From the NCBI GenBank assembly GCA_949505625.1, contig CATBQD010000004.1, positions 1 to 64,000 on the forward strand: a DNA stretch of 64,000 nucleotides, written 5' to 3'. The translations under genes and the position numbers were made by a program. This DNA is from an uncultured Bacilli bacterium. GTDB taxonomy: Bacteria > Bacillota_I > Bacilli_A > RF39 > UBA660. Numbering within the stretch: position 1 is the first letter of the stretch; the number at the start of each line of letters is the position of its first letter. A model generated the notes under the pieces. That model ran no database searches, had not been told where the DNA came from, and worked only from the letters and a program-made list of their open reading frames with translations. This document shows, one piece after another, positions 30,501 to 39,362 of this stretch.

Positions 30501-31187
30501 AAAGAATTATTAGGTTATGATGCAATCCGTAAGTATATTGAAATGTACCGAAGAAAAAATCGATCACATCTTCTTGTGGCATTAACTGAAACAGAGAAAG
30601 TAGAACAAGAAGTAAATAATTTAAGTCCAGATAAAGAAGAAGAATATGCAGCCTTTTTATTAGCAACTTCTAGATTACAGATTATGAGGGATAAGACAAA
30701 TCGTTTTAGTACTTCAAATCATTTGATGAAACAAGAATTATTGAAAGTAAATCAGGCAATTGTAAATCATTTTATTACAATTAATGCTTTAGAAATGGCA
30801 AGAGATGATTTGCTTCCGTTAATCGGATCTGAATTAGCGCTTACGCAAGGTAGAAATACCGAAAATAAAAGTTTGGATTTATCTGAAAATGTAATAGGAT
30901 TATTTCAATCATTATTATCTAGAAATGTAGCAGGTGCTGTAGAAAATATGGAAAAATTAAAGTCATCTAGTATATCTGCAGATACCTTTGCTTTATTGAA
31001 TAAAGATATTGAAGTTTATTTACAAGGTTTAAATCAAGCTGCTAAGTTAGAAGGAAGAGTAGAGTCATTAGATATTGATCAAGTTACTATGACTTCTGGT
31101 TATACTCCAAAATTGGTATTAACAGGACAAGAAGATTCTATAAATTCAAAAAATAAACAGATGATTTTAGAATACCCACAAGAGTAA
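27561..31187 (+). CDS. Large repeat protein of unknown function (1208 aa)
   Basis: I do not recognise a family. There is no signal peptide and no membrane segment, so it is probably cytosolic and mostly helical. It is built from about five similar units roughly 160-185 residues apart. Each unit opens with a Leu-rich helix and then a pattern like D..FF...GI.LE....LLNL. Examples are LALFIASYYYKLDISEFF near residue 400, LSLLLSLFVSQKSDIAEFL near 570 and LSLLLGMFTIENDVQHFF near 743. Later in each unit comes a Tyr.x.Phe/Gly strand such as YGVFIFSGHNKGIE. The last 300 residues are a different, non-repeating helical domain with a faint similarity to TelA-type proteins that I do not trust. It follows noc with its own promoter-like TATAAT at 27533, and a good terminator ends it. 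Confidence 0.85.
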   Translation: MLTYEQFMNLVPEETAAFVSKVLPYLEGYLRDDVKLRFKGDHQSENRYSKTNFLLLYCLSEQKEYAAFLKKYGFDLDKYKINRDWVDPNADLGVLFEKFNRIFNIYEDETLYASLTPLDLIKKAFKEYVSNSGLAVFEYLFPNISSNSFLDELEKIRQVEKMKMEHQNEQETYGNLSISVISYLETASKIRTLLYSNLRQNNELVKLNDEDIVPVSLLLALYYYKDTPLLEEEVAEQSIIQSMLQEKGINLDKISNAIGQSFYVNTVKDTKKNVDALRLLYSKYYHSGANEKIEEKEITVSKILENVLDRSFTNSYAIEKIFAKLNCYVGSFLPVEEKVEAVRVSQERINSLSYVKSFYAELSKESRDFIEFTTKTYLLLLEKMKEKKHNEEILVGEDDADTLALFIASYYYKLDISEFFADHGISLEKVLRLLNLNITKEEIEAVKLNQRVLVDRYKRFVYEGVNRNKSAKTIRVTDIAHNLCNRDFNRSMIMENIFFELTESTDLQSDFLEQLRVHLENKEQKRKMQLTQRLFKDMPVVTMEYLENTSIIHQYLLDHLKQYSEMDIQVLSLLLSLFVSQKSDIAEFLSSKNLTLNGVCKFLNISSSSLTKGTINIDILSEQYGVFIFSGHNKGIERKDLTVFNIVRNIFSKEVYNSVLISKFLGSFGLSYEDFEELEEKLKTYLEENEELKKEKEAKTILNSFKEMPKQYIINVMRIHQRLVKIAYQDESVARLIPNIADVRELSLLLGMFTIENDVQHFFEKNKVTFENICALIGLDTDIIKGLEAEEINYKLILETYGAWIQYGSTNYNRTVSDLISRVFDKTIGKESLILEEIVSFVGSNYDILKEEVESKKDHELSLSIDERIKVLSEESVDSLDLTDIKSILHFGNSLSIHSKYIHDELPKLMMSDVHDKSVETISHIVDKIYAEVPVPKKKRSLFDRLFGVTMEDNEPKLVLNPNALQELKDAIDSNIETLSKELLGYDAIRKYIEMYRRKNRSHLLVALTETEKVEQEVNNLSPDKEEEYAAFLLATSRLQIMRDKTNRFSTSNHLMKQELLKVNQAIVNHFITINALEMARDDLLPLIGSELALTQGRNTENKSLDLSENVIGLFQSLLSRNVAGAVENMEKLKSSSISADTFALLNKDIEVYLQGLNQAAKLEGRVESLDIDQVTMTSGYTPKLVLTGQEDSINSKNKQMILEYPQE

Positions 31188-31203
31188 TTTATTACTCTTG
31201 TTT
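31176..31203 (+). terminator. Terminator after the 1208-residue protein
   Basis: ACAAGAGTAA and TTACTCTTGT enclose TTTA, followed by TTTATTT. It overlaps the stop. Confidence 0.8.
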
Positions 31204-31238
31204 TATTTATGTTATAATATAAATTATAGGAGATAAAA

Positions 31239-32288
31239 ATGAAAAAGAAATATCAAATAATTATTATAGGAGCAGGTCCAGCGGGTCTGTCTACAGCTCT
31301 TCATTTAAAACAGTTTGGAATTAATGATGTATTAGTAATAGAAAAAGATGTATTTCCAAGGTATAAGTGTTGTGCTGGTTATATAACAGCAAAAACCAAA
31401 AAAGTATACGAAAAGTTAGGGTTAAATTTAAAAGAGTGTCATTATTGTTTAATTAAAGATTTTGGAATCTTTTATAAGTTAGAAAAAAGGCAAACTATTG
31501 AAAATAAGTTTCTATATACGAATAAACAAATTGATAGAGTGGAATTGGATTATGAGTTTTATAAGTTAGCTAAACAAGAAGGCATTTGTATAAAAGAAGG
31601 AACTCAGATAAAAAAGCATGATATGGAAAGGTCTGAGATTTATTTTTCGAATAATGAAAGAATCTCTTATGAAAAGTTGGTGTTTGCCGATGGCACTTTA
31701 GGGTATGGAAGCAAATATCAAAAATATAATAAGAGAAATATAGCTCTTCAACTTACTTTTCCGAGCTCAAAGTCAGATGAGATTCAAATTCATTTTGGTA
31801 TTACGAAACATGGTTATGGTTGGGTTAGTAGTTATCATGGAATTACAAATATTGGTTTAACTGATGTGTATAACAGAAAAAACAATTATAAAGCGTTATT
31901 TGAAAAGTTTATAAAGCAATTAAATATAGAAGTTGGAATGAAAGACTTAAAGGGTGCTTTTACTCCTATTGGAGTTAGGAAACCAATTTTGAATTCTAAT
32001 ATTTTCTATGTTGGAGATGCTGTTGGTGCATGTGACCCGCTTACATTATCGGGCCTTCGTTATGGACTCGCTACGGGAGAAAAGTGTGCTTTATCCATTT
32101 CTAAAAATAATAATAAAATTTATGAACATTATATACAAACGTTAAAGTGCAAATTTATAATAATGCAATTTGTATTGAAGTTATTTTATGTAAAGAGTAC
32201 TCTATTTTTAATATTTAATGTTGGATGCCGTTATTTTTGGAAAATCATTAGCTTTGTATTTAATCACTTTTTTGTTAATAAAAAGTAA
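31239..32288 (+). CDS. Geranylgeranyl reductase family FAD-dependent oxidoreductase
   Basis: The 349-residue protein has an N-terminal FAD-binding Rossmann motif IIGAGPAGLSTALHLK, then VIEKDVFPRYKCCAGYIT, the substrate-gate segment typical of geranylgeranyl-reductase-like flavoproteins. A second FAD motif is FYVGDAVGACDPLTLSGLRY near residue 255. These enzymes reduce isoprenoid chains or oxidise other lipophilic substrates. The substrate here cannot be read from the sequence. A hydrophobic C-terminal stretch may associate with the membrane. It is a single-gene unit with TATAAT at 31212. Confidence 0.82.
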   Translation: MKKKYQIIIIGAGPAGLSTALHLKQFGINDVLVIEKDVFPRYKCCAGYITAKTKKVYEKLGLNLKECHYCLIKDFGIFYKLEKRQTIENKFLYTNKQIDRVELDYEFYKLAKQEGICIKEGTQIKKHDMERSEIYFSNNERISYEKLVFADGTLGYGSKYQKYNKRNIALQLTFPSSKSDEIQIHFGITKHGYGWVSSYHGITNIGLTDVYNRKNNYKALFEKFIKQLNIEVGMKDLKGAFTPIGVRKPILNSNIFYVGDAVGACDPLTLSGLRYGLATGEKCALSISKNNNKIYEHYIQTLKCKFIIMQFVLKLFYVKSTLFLIFNVGCRYFWKIISFVFNHFFVNKK

Positions 32289-32588
32289 TATTTTAGTAAA
32301 ATAAAATGCAAAAATGAAAAAATGAAAATAGCTAGTAATTATGTAAAGTAAGATATTATGAATGAAATAATATTATAATAAAAGTGAAACTTGAAGATAG
32401 TAAGGTAACGTATATGAGACATAGATGATATAAAATAAATGAAAAAAATTAAGCAATATAACAATCAAGAATAGAGCTAAAAGATATGAGAATGTTAAAA
32501 ATATTTCAGAATTATATGAAATTTTTCAAGAATCATGAATAGGAGTTAGAGGAACCAAGATTTTTTTTCATTAGAAAGGAGTATTTAT
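32289..32588. other. Gene-free AT-rich spacer of 300 bp
   Basis: Very AT-rich with no open frame longer than a few dozen codons and no hairpin I trust. The last bases hold the ribosome binding site AAAGGAG of tsaC. It may be a decayed gene or a long leader. Confidence 0.5.
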
Positions 32589-33221
32589 ATGAAATATTAT
32601 AAAGGACAATTGACAGAAAGAGAAATAATAGAGATAGCGGATGATATAAGAATTGGAAAAATTGTTGTATTTCCAACTGAGACTGTATATGGGATAGGTA
32701 CCAATGCTTGTCATGAACAAGGATGTAAGAGAATTTATCAAATAAAAAAACGGCCGAATGAAAAAGCTTTAATTGTATTAATATCAAATTATGAGCAGTT
32801 ACAAAAATTAGTGAAGACACCAAATCAAATTGAAAAGCAATTGATGAAAGCTTTTTGGCCAGGTCCTTTGACTATCGTATTTCAGAAAGGTGAGGATAAT
32901 AATCTTTCAAAAGTAATAAGTGCAGATTTAGATACAATAGGAATCCGTATGACGGATGGCGAATTTATCAGAAAATTGTTACAGATAAGTAATGTACCTA
33001 TTGTAGCTCCTAGTGCGAATTTATCTGGAAAATCAGATGGTTCAAGGATAGATATTATTATAGATGAATTAGGCAATGAAGTTGATGATATTGTGGATGT
33101 AGGAGATATTGTTAGTCCAGTACCATCTACTATAGTACAAGTTGTGAATGAGAAAATAGAGATACTTAGAGAAGGAAAGATAAAAAAAGAAAGTTTGTTA
33201 AAAATAGCCGAAATTAAATAA
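32589..33221 (+). CDS. tsaC: L-threonylcarbamoyladenylate synthase (TsaC/Sua5 type)
   Basis: Makes threonylcarbamoyl-AMP from threonine, bicarbonate and ATP for t6A37 of tRNA. The 210-residue protein has the YrdC fold: FPTETVYGIGTNA near residue 31, IYQIKKRPNEKALIVLI, FWPGPLTIVF and VPIVAPSANLSGKSDGS. It has only the YrdC domain and lacks the Sua5 C-terminal domain, so it is of the shorter TsaC kind. It is not in an operon with other t6A genes. Confidence 0.93.
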   Translation: MKYYKGQLTEREIIEIADDIRIGKIVVFPTETVYGIGTNACHEQGCKRIYQIKKRPNEKALIVLISNYEQLQKLVKTPNQIEKQLMKAFWPGPLTIVFQKGEDNNLSKVISADLDTIGIRMTDGEFIRKLLQISNVPIVAPSANLSGKSDGSRIDIIIDELGNEVDDIVDVGDIVSPVPSTIVQVVNEKIEILREGKIKKESLLKIAEIK

Positions 33222-33277
33222 TGATTTAGTTATGGAATCAACATTTTAATTATGTTATAATAAAAAAGGTGATGAGA

Positions 33278-33700
33278 ATGGGGAAATTTTGTACAAATTG
33301 TGGTGCAGAGTTAAAAGATAATGCAGATATTTGCATAGAATGTGGATCTAAAACACATCAAAATGAATTTCAAAATAATTCTTGGAGTAATCAGTCAAGA
33401 GAGTATGTTGTGAATTATAATATAGAAGAGGCTACAGAAATTGTGTTAAAAGCAATTAAGGATATTAAATCGTTTACTGTTAAGAATATAGATATAGAGG
33501 AGCATATTATATATGTTAATGTTCGCATGTCTATGTTTTCTTATGGGGAAAAAATAACGGTTTGTTTCAGTAAAATGGATGAAAATAAAACTATTTTAAG
33601 ATTTAATAGTAGGAGTAAACTAGGTACAGAAATAGCTGCTCAATCAAAGAATAGAAAAAATATTGAAAATTTGATTGATGCAATTAATAAATATATTTAG
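33278..33700 (+). CDS. Zinc-ribbon protein of unknown function
   Basis: The 140-residue protein begins MGKFCTNCGAELKDNADICI and continues to CGSK. This gives two CxxC pairs forming a zinc ribbon. A Ser/Asn/Gln-rich linker leads to an alpha/beta domain (ATEIVLKAIKDIKSFTVKNI) of a type seen in proteins of unknown role. The ATG at 33278 lies 5 nt after AGGTGA, and two earlier in-frame starts overlap that site. No membrane segment. A strong terminator follows. Confidence 0.75.
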   Translation: MGKFCTNCGAELKDNADICIECGSKTHQNEFQNNSWSNQSREYVVNYNIEEATEIVLKAIKDIKSFTVKNIDIEEHIIYVNVRMSMFSYGEKITVCFSKMDENKTILRFNSRSKLGTEIAAQSKNRKNIENLIDAINKYI

Positions 33701-33722
33701 CAAGTTTTTGCTTGCTTTTTTT
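33699..33722 (+). terminator. Terminator after zinc-ribbon gene
   Basis: AGCAAG and CTTGCT enclose TTTTTG, followed by seven T. Confidence 0.8.
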
Positions 33723-33807
33723 GATATATTGTTGCTTTAAAAAAGATAAAATAAGATTTCTTGTGTTTCTCTATTTATAATGATAGAATTTTATTGAAGG
33801 TGTATTT

Positions 33808-34677
33808 ATGGAAAAGCTTATTTTAAGAAAAGGAAATTTATTTCATCCATTAGAAAATACAATTGATTTAAAGCTAATCGATTCTAGTCAATATGACTTA
33901 GAAGTTACATTGGATGGAAAGTCAAATTATTATCGGATTCGCTATAATAGTTCTTATTATGATGCAAAGCAGATATTTCCGAATGTATTTTCGCTTCCAA
34001 AGTTTAGTTCATCTGGAGTAGGAGCAACAGAAATAGATGAATTTTGTAAAACGGATTTATATAGAAGTAATCCTAACTACCGAAAAGTTATTGGCAGTAT
34101 TAGAAAAGATAATATGCTTCCAGGTTATTTTAAAGCTATGCAACGAATATCTGGAAAGAAAAATTTAAACAATGCAAAATCACTTTATTGTTTTTCTATT
34201 CCAGCTCTTGGTAATCGAAAAAAAATAGGAGTACTTTCTTACGATATTGAAATAGAATTAATTAGAAATCGATATTATATTGTATTTATTACGGAGAATG
34301 TAGTTCGAGGATATTTACAAAGAACAGAACCTCAGTATATCATTTATGATAGAAGAGAATTTGAGGCGACAAGAGACACGATGAATAATTCTATTTTAGA
34401 TTTGGCAATTCATGGAGATTATCCTTTAAATTTATTAGAATATGTTTATATTATGACTGGTGGAGATGAAACTTTAATTGCTCAGTTTTTTAGAATTTTA
34501 AAAGAAACACGTAATATTCAAGAATTATGTTGTTCTGAATTTTTCAGAATAATTTCTCCTAAATCTGAAATAGAAGAAGAAATAAAAAGAGAATTTAATA
34601 GATACTTAGCAGGAGAACAAGAAGATATACATTATTCATATTATAAAAAATGCTATACATTAGAAAAAAGAGGATAG
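33808..34677 (+). CDS. Hypothetical protein (289 aa)
   Basis: I do not recognise a family. The protein looks soluble and mixed alpha/beta. It has many Tyr and Arg residues (YDLEVTLDGKSNYYRIRYN), no signal peptide and no obvious catalytic motif. AAGGTG lies upstream of the ATG. It stands alone between the zinc-ribbon gene and uvrB, and the next gene has its own AAGGAGG. Nothing in its neighbourhood suggests a function. Confidence 0.7.
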   Translation: MEKLILRKGNLFHPLENTIDLKLIDSSQYDLEVTLDGKSNYYRIRYNSSYYDAKQIFPNVFSLPKFSSSGVGATEIDEFCKTDLYRSNPNYRKVIGSIRKDNMLPGYFKAMQRISGKKNLNNAKSLYCFSIPALGNRKKIGVLSYDIEIELIRNRYYIVFITENVVRGYLQRTEPQYIIYDRREFEATRDTMNNSILDLAIHGDYPLNLLEYVYIMTGGDETLIAQFFRILKETRNIQELCCSEFFRIISPKSEIEEEIKREFNRYLAGEQEDIHYSYYKKCYTLEKRG

Positions 34678-34756
34678 AAAGTATCAGGATATAAAATAAT
34701 TTTTCATCAAATTTATTAGAGAAGAATTTTAATTGTTATAAAAAGGAGGAAATAAG

Positions 34757-36712
34757 ATGTTTAAGATAAATAGTCCATATAAACCAAGTGGAGATCAACC
34801 AGAGGCTATAAAAAGGTTAGTAGAAGGAGTTAAAGAAGGAAAAAAACATCAAGTTTTACTTGGGGCAACAGGTACTGGAAAGACTTTTACAATTGCTAAT
34901 GTGATAGAGCAAACTGGTAAAAGAACTCTAGTACTTGCTCACAATAAAACTTTAGCTGGACAGCTTTACTCAGAGCTAAAAGAATTGTTTCCAAACAATC
35001 ATGTGGAATATTTTGTATCTTATTATGATTATTATCAACCAGAAGCGTATGTTGCTAAAACAGATACATATATTGAAAAAGATGCCTCTATTAATGATGA
35101 AATTGATGAATTGAGACACGCTGCAACCTCTTCATTACTTAATTTTGATGATGTAATTGTAGTAGCCTCTGTTTCCTGTATTTATGGAATTGGAGAAATA
35201 GAAGAATATAAAAATAAGATGTTAACTATTTTTTCTGGACAGCAAGTTGATAGAAATTTTATTGTTGAAAAATTAGTAGATATGTTATATGAGAGAAGTA
35301 ATCTTGACTTGAAGAGAGGAAGTTTTAGAGTACGTGGAGATATTTTGGAAATCATACCAGTTAGTCAGCATGGAAAAGGAATCAGAATAGATTTTTTTGG
35401 AGATGAAGTAGATCAAATCTGTGAATTTGACACTCTTACTGGAGTAGTTATATCAAAAAAGAAAAGTGTTAGTATTTTTCCAGCTAGTCATTTTGTAACA
35501 AGCGAAGAAAAATTAAAGTTAGCAGTTGTAAATATAAAAAAAGAGTTAGAAGAGCGATTAGAAGAATTTAAAAAGCAAAATAAATTATTAGAACATCAAC
35601 GTTTAATGGAAAGAACAAATTATGATATAGAAATGTTATCAGAGACAGGAGTTTGTAGAGGGGTAGAAAATTATTCTAGACACTTAGCGCTTAAAGGACC
35701 AGGGGAGACCCCAACTACATTAATTGATTTTTTTGGAGATGACTATTTACTCGTAATTGATGAATCACATGTAACCGTGCCTCAAGTACGCGGAATGTTT
35801 AATGGAGACCAGGCGAGAAAACAAGTTTTAGTTGATTACGGTTTTAGGTTGCCTTCTGCAATGGATAATAGACCACTTCGTTTTTCTGAGTTCGAAAATA
35901 AAGTATCGCAGGTTGTATATGTTTCCGCAACGCCAGGAGATTATGAGCTAGAAAAAAGTGGCGGACAAGTGGTAGAACAGATAATTCGTCCGACTGGTTT
36001 ATTAGATCCGACGATTGAATTAAGAAAAACAACGGGACAAATTGATAATTTGGTTGAAGAGATTCATAAGCAAATTAGTAAGAACGAGAGAACTTTGATA
36101 ACGACATTAACTATTCGAATGGCCGAAGAATTGACAGATTATTTGAAAAAGCTAGATATTAAAGTTGCATATTTGCATAGTGAAATAAAAACATTAGAAC
36201 GTCTTAGAATCATTAGAGATTTAAGATTAGGAAAATATGATGTAGTTGTTGGAATTAATTTACTTAGAGAGGGAATTGATATTCCAGAAGTAAGCTTAAT
36301 TGCAATTATGGATGCAGATAAGCAAGGTTTCTTAAGAAGTGAAAGAAGTTTAATTCAAACAATAGGAAGAGCAGCAAGAAATGCGAATGGTAGAGTAATT
36401 ATGTATGCAGATCATGTAAGTGAAGCAATGGATTTTGCAATCAAAGAGACAGAAAGAAGAAGAACTATTCAAGAAAAATATAATGAAGAACATCAGATTG
36501 TTCCAAAAACAATCATAAAAGAGATTAGAGAATTAATTTCAAATAATCAAAATATTGAAGAGAAGAAAACAGAAAAGCTAAGTAAAAAAGAATTACATTC
36601 TTTAATTCAGAATGTGGAAATGGAAATGAAGGAGGCGGCTAAGAATTTGGATTTTGAAAGAGCTACTGAATTAAGGGACATTTTATTTGAATTAAGAGGA
36701 GAGGCAAAATAG
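34757..36712 (+). CDS. uvrB: Excinuclease ABC subunit UvrB
   Basis: Damage-verification helicase-like subunit of nucleotide excision repair. The 651-residue protein has Walker [15 protein letters not shown] near residue 38, the beta-hairpin [12 protein letters not shown] near residue 92, helicase motifs [22 protein letters not shown] and [13 protein letters not shown], and a C-terminal UVR domain ([21 protein letters not shown]) that contacts UvrC. uvrA is not next to it here. AAGGAGG precedes the ATG. Confidence 0.98.
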   Translation: MFKINSPYKPSGDQPEAIKRLVEGVKEGKKHQVLLGATGTGKTFTIANVIEQTGKRTLVLAHNKTLAGQLYSELKELFPNNHVEYFVSYYDYYQPEAYVAKTDTYIEKDASINDEIDELRHAATSSLLNFDDVIVVASVSCIYGIGEIEEYKNKMLTIFSGQQVDRNFIVEKLVDMLYERSNLDLKRGSFRVRGDILEIIPVSQHGKGIRIDFFGDEVDQICEFDTLTGVVISKKKSVSIFPASHFVTSEEKLKLAVVNIKKELEERLEEFKKQNKLLEHQRLMERTNYDIEMLSETGVCRGVENYSRHLALKGPGETPTTLIDFFGDDYLLVIDESHVTVPQVRGMFNGDQARKQVLVDYGFRLPSAMDNRPLRFSEFENKVSQVVYVSATPGDYELEKSGGQVVEQIIRPTGLLDPTIELRKTTGQIDNLVEEIHKQISKNERTLITTLTIRMAEELTDYLKKLDIKVAYLHSEIKTLERLRIIRDLRLGKYDVVVGINLLREGIDIPEVSLIAIMDADKQGFLRSERSLIQTIGRAARNANGRVIMYADHVSEAMDFAIKETERRRTIQEKYNEEHQIVPKTIIKEIRELISNNQNIEEKKTEKLSKKELHSLIQNVEMEMKEAAKNLDFERATELRDILFELRGEAK

Positions 36713-36797
36713 TCTTTCTTTTTCATTTCATAAAAATGATTTTGATATTTTTCTCGTTTTAAACTTGTTATTTTTATTTAGAATTTTAATAATATTA

Positions 36798-36806
36798 TGC
36801 TATAAT
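36798..36806 (+). promoter_or_regulatory. Extended -10 promoter for the 4TM-lgt-trxB genes
   Basis: TGCTATAAT, a perfect -10 with extended TGn element, 20 bp before the next start codon. Confidence 0.65.
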
Positions 36807-36826
36807 AGAAATGGAGATGGTAAAAG

Positions 36827-37234
36827 ATGTCAAGAAAACAGTCGAAGGCACTTCTTTTATTAGAATGGGCTTTGCATATGGTGGCATATGGCCTAATATT
36901 GATTAGTGTTTCGGTCCTTTTTAGCAAAACGATTTCTATAGACAATTCTTATTTTGGTTTTTGGGGGTTATTAGCTGCTATTATTATTTATGGACTTAAT
37001 AGGACAGTAAAACCATTTTTAGTGTGGTTAACGATTCCTATAACGGGTTTAACTTTAGGTTTATTTTACCCTTTTATTAATGTATTAATTTTAAATATGG
37101 TAGATTGGATCTTAGGAGAACATTTTGAAATTCACGGTTTGTGGATGTCGTTTATAGTTGCAATATTAATTTCTATAATGAATGAAGTTGTAACAGATTG
37201 TGTTATAAAGCCATTGATGAAGAAAGAGGGATAA
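36827..37234 (+). CDS. Phage-holin-family-IV-like four-helix membrane protein
   Basis: The 135-residue protein has four predicted membrane segments (about 12-32, 44-60, 65-92 and 105-125) and the family signature GLNRTVKPFLVWLTIPITGL followed by LGLFYPFINVLIL. This matches the widespread PF04020 family of unknown role. The name holin is inherited from similarity and is not evidence of lysis. It lies 1 bp upstream of lgt, so the two are co-transcribed. Confidence 0.85.
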   Translation: MSRKQSKALLLLEWALHMVAYGLILISVSVLFSKTISIDNSYFGFWGLLAAIIIYGLNRTVKPFLVWLTIPITGLTLGLFYPFINVLILNMVDWILGEHFEIHGLWMSFIVAILISIMNEVVTDCVIKPLMKKEG

Positions 37235-37235
37235 T

Positions 37236-38045
37236 ATGAATGCAGTTTTATTAGATTTTGGAGTTATTAAGATATATTGGTACTCAGTAATTATGTTTTT
37301 CGCGATTTTAATAGGAGGGTCATTGGCATTAAAAGAATCAAAAAAATGGAAAATACCAGAAGATTTTATGGTAAATCTATTTTTCTTTATTATTCCAATT
37401 GCACTAATTGGAGCAAGATTATATTTTGTTGCATTCCATTGGGATCATTATGGAAATCATTTAATTGATATTTTTAAAGTATGGGAAGGTGGATTAGCAA
37501 TCCATGGAGGAATAATAGCTGGTCTGATTTTTGTAATATTCTATGCTAAAAAATATAAAATTAATACTAGACGACTTATAGATATTATAGTTGTCAGCTT
37601 GTTATTAGGCCAGGCGATTGGGAGATGGGGGAACTTTTTTAATGGTGAAGCTCATGGAGCTATAACTTCATTAGAAGCGTTAAGATGGTTACCAGAGTTC
37701 ATTAGAGAGGGAATGCATATTAACGGAGCATATTATCAGCCAACTTTCCTTTATGAATCAATCTGGTGCTTAGTAGGGTTTATTATAATCATTGTAATTA
37801 GAAATTGGCCATATTTAAAAATTGGAAATTTGACTAGCTTTTATTTGATATGGTATGGAGTGGGAAGATTTTTTATAGAGGGATTTAGGACAGATAGTTT
37901 AATGTTAGGTGGATTAAAAATGGCTCAGATTGTATCTATTGCTATGATTGTAATAGGAATCTTCTATATTTTTATATGTAACCGAGGTTCTAAATTTGAT
38001 AATCGCTATAATGATAAGGAGAATGTGGAGCATGTCTTATTTTGA
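37236..38045 (+). CDS. lgt: Prolipoprotein diacylglyceryl transferase
   Basis: Transfers diacylglycerol from phosphatidylglycerol to the lipobox Cys of prolipoproteins in the membrane. It has seven membrane segments and 269 residues. The Lgt signature GRWGNFFNGEAHG is near residue 130. Further motifs are GARLYFV, the HGG-containing GGLAIHGGIIAGL and GVGRFFIEGFRTD. It lies in order 4TM-lgt-trxB, and trxB starts inside its last codons. Putative client lipoproteins include YidC in this window. Confidence 0.97.
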   Translation: MNAVLLDFGVIKIYWYSVIMFFAILIGGSLALKESKKWKIPEDFMVNLFFFIIPIALIGARLYFVAFHWDHYGNHLIDIFKVWEGGLAIHGGIIAGLIFVIFYAKKYKINTRRLIDIIVVSLLLGQAIGRWGNFFNGEAHGAITSLEALRWLPEFIREGMHINGAYYQPTFLYESIWCLVGFIIIIVIRNWPYLKIGNLTSFYLIWYGVGRFFIEGFRTDSLMLGGLKMAQIVSIAMIVIGIFYIFICNRGSKFDNRYNDKENVEHVLF

Positions 38046-38946
38046 TTGCGTTGTAATAGGAGCAGGAGTAGCAGGAATGACTTCTGCTATTTATTTAAAA
38101 AGATATAATTTAAATGTTTTAGTATTAGAAAAGGGAGCCCCAGGAGGTCAAATTACTCAGACTCCAAATGTAGAAAACTATCCTGGCTATTCTACTATTG
38201 ATGGAGCGACCTTAGCTCTTAATATATTTTCCCAAATGACAAATCTGGGAGTTTCCTATAAATATGGAGATGTAATTAGAATAGAAGATACAGGAGAAAT
38301 AAAGGTAATTTATACAGAAACAGAGAAAATAGAGACCAAATCCATTATTATTGCGACAGGGAGGAAGCCAAGAAAATTAGGACTTCTAAAAGAAAATGAA
38401 TTAGTAGGAAGTGGAATTAGTTGGTGTGCTACTTGTGATGGAATGTTTTATAAAAATAAATGTGTTGCCGTAGTAGGTGGTGGGAACAGTGCCTTAGAAG
38501 AAGCTCTATTTCTTTCTGATATTTGTAAAAAAGTAGATATTTTGTATCGCGGTGGGAACTTAAGAGCAGATACAATAATACAAAATCGAGTTCAAGAAAA
38601 AAATAATATAGAAATTCATTATAATACGGAAGTAAAAGAATTACTTGAAGTTGGAAATAAGTTAGTTGGTATCAAAATATTAAAGCAAAAAGAAAAACAA
38701 GAATTAAATATCCAGGGATTGTTTATATATATAGGTTATGAACCAGATACAGGTTATTTAGAAAATTTAAAATTAAACTTAGAAGATCAATATATTGTAG
38801 TGGATTCAAAAATGCAAACGAATATTTCGGGCGTTTATGCATGTGGCGATGTTATAAAAAAAGAGTTATATCAGTTAACTACAGCGGTTGGTGAGGCTTC
38901 TTTAGCAGCATATCAAGTAAAAAAATATTTGGAGAATGTAAAATAG
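38032..38946 (+). CDS. trxB: Thioredoxin reductase
   Basis: NADPH-dependent flavoenzyme that reduces thioredoxin. The start at 38032 (MSYFDCVVIGAGVAGMTSAI) follows AAGGAG at 9 nt. An upstream extension lies within lgt. The FAD motif is GAGVAG, the redox motif is CATCDGMFY near residue 133, and the NADPH motif is VVGGGNSALEEALFLS near residue 147. The second FAD motif is GVYACGDVI near the C-terminus. The length of about 304 residues is standard. It overlaps lgt by 14 nt. Confidence 0.94.
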   Translation: MSYFDCVVIGAGVAGMTSAIYLKRYNLNVLVLEKGAPGGQITQTPNVENYPGYSTIDGATLALNIFSQMTNLGVSYKYGDVIRIEDTGEIKVIYTETEKIETKSIIIATGRKPRKLGLLKENELVGSGISWCATCDGMFYKNKCVAVVGGGNSALEEALFLSDICKKVDILYRGGNLRADTIIQNRVQEKNNIEIHYNTEVKELLEVGNKLVGIKILKQKEKQELNIQGLFIYIGYEPDTGYLENLKLNLEDQYIVVDSKMQTNISGVYACGDVIKKELYQLTTAVGEASLAAYQVKKYLENVK

Positions 38947-38950
38947 CTGT

Positions 38951-38997
38951 AAAAAAAGAACATTTTATGATAAAAAATCAATAATGTTCTTTTTTTT
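38951..38997 (+). terminator. Terminator after trxB (likely bidirectional)
   Basis: AAAAAAAGAACATT and its complement AATGTTCTTTTTTT enclose a loop of about 18 nt. T-runs occur in both directions. It marks the left border of the DGR island. Confidence 0.8.
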
Positions 38998-39045
38998 GCC
39001 AAAAAAGCAGATATTTTTTAGAAGTGGGGGGAAAGATATTAATAC

Positions 39046-39075
39046 GAAAAAAAGTCTTTTAGCCCTTAAAAGACT
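39046..39075 (-). terminator. Terminator of the XRE regulator
   Basis: On the minus strand AGTCTTTT and AAAAGACT enclose AAGGGCT, followed by seven T. Confidence 0.85.
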
Positions 39076-39084
39076 AAAAGAAAA

Positions 39085-39321
39085 TTATTTACCACTTTTA
39101 TGTTTTATAAAAAGTTTATCATTATCTGTTCCACCCTCAACTAAATAATCTACAGAAACGTTGTAAAGCTTCGATAAATTGATAAGACAAGAAACTGGAA
39201 TTTCACGAACCCCATTTTCATATCTACTATAAACAACTCTGTGGATATTTAAATAGGTAGCGACGTATTGTTGCGTGAAATCATGGTCTTCACGTAAGTT
39301 CTCAATTCTCTTAAAATGCAT
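39085..39321 (-). CDS. XRE-family HTH transcriptional regulator
   Basis: The 78-residue protein is essentially one helix-turn-helix domain of the Cro/CI type: MHFKRIENLREDHDFTQQYV, then ATYLNIHRVVYSRYENGVRE and LINLSKLYNVSVDYLVEG. The ATG at 39321 is preceded by AGGTGG. Longer frames are not needed. It is divergent from the DGR target gene, and the 137-bp gap between them holds a perfect promoter with two similar operator-like palindromes. I infer it controls expression of the diversified surface protein and perhaps itself. Confidence 0.88.
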   Translation of the reverse strand: MHFKRIENLREDHDFTQQYVATYLNIHRVVYSRYENGVREIPVSCLINLSKLYNVSVDYLVEGGTDNDKLFIKHKSGK

Positions 39322-39333
39322 AAGTACCACCTA

Positions 39334-39362
39334 TTGACATTGTATCCGTTTGGTAATATAAT
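39334..39362 (+). promoter_or_regulatory. Consensus promoter of the DGR target gene
   Basis: TTGACA, 17-bp spacer, TATAAT: perfect match. The transcript would start near 39369 and carry a leader of about 90 nt. Confidence 0.9.

Noticed and set aside
30250-31187. C-terminal domain of the 1208-residue protein as TelA-like toxic-anion resistance domain
   Set aside because: Only a loose helical pattern agrees. I cannot point to specific shared motifs, so no function is assigned.
36827-37234. Holin-like gene as a sign of a prophage
   Set aside because: The PF04020 family is a chromosomal membrane family. It is coupled to lgt and trxB, and no phage genes are near.
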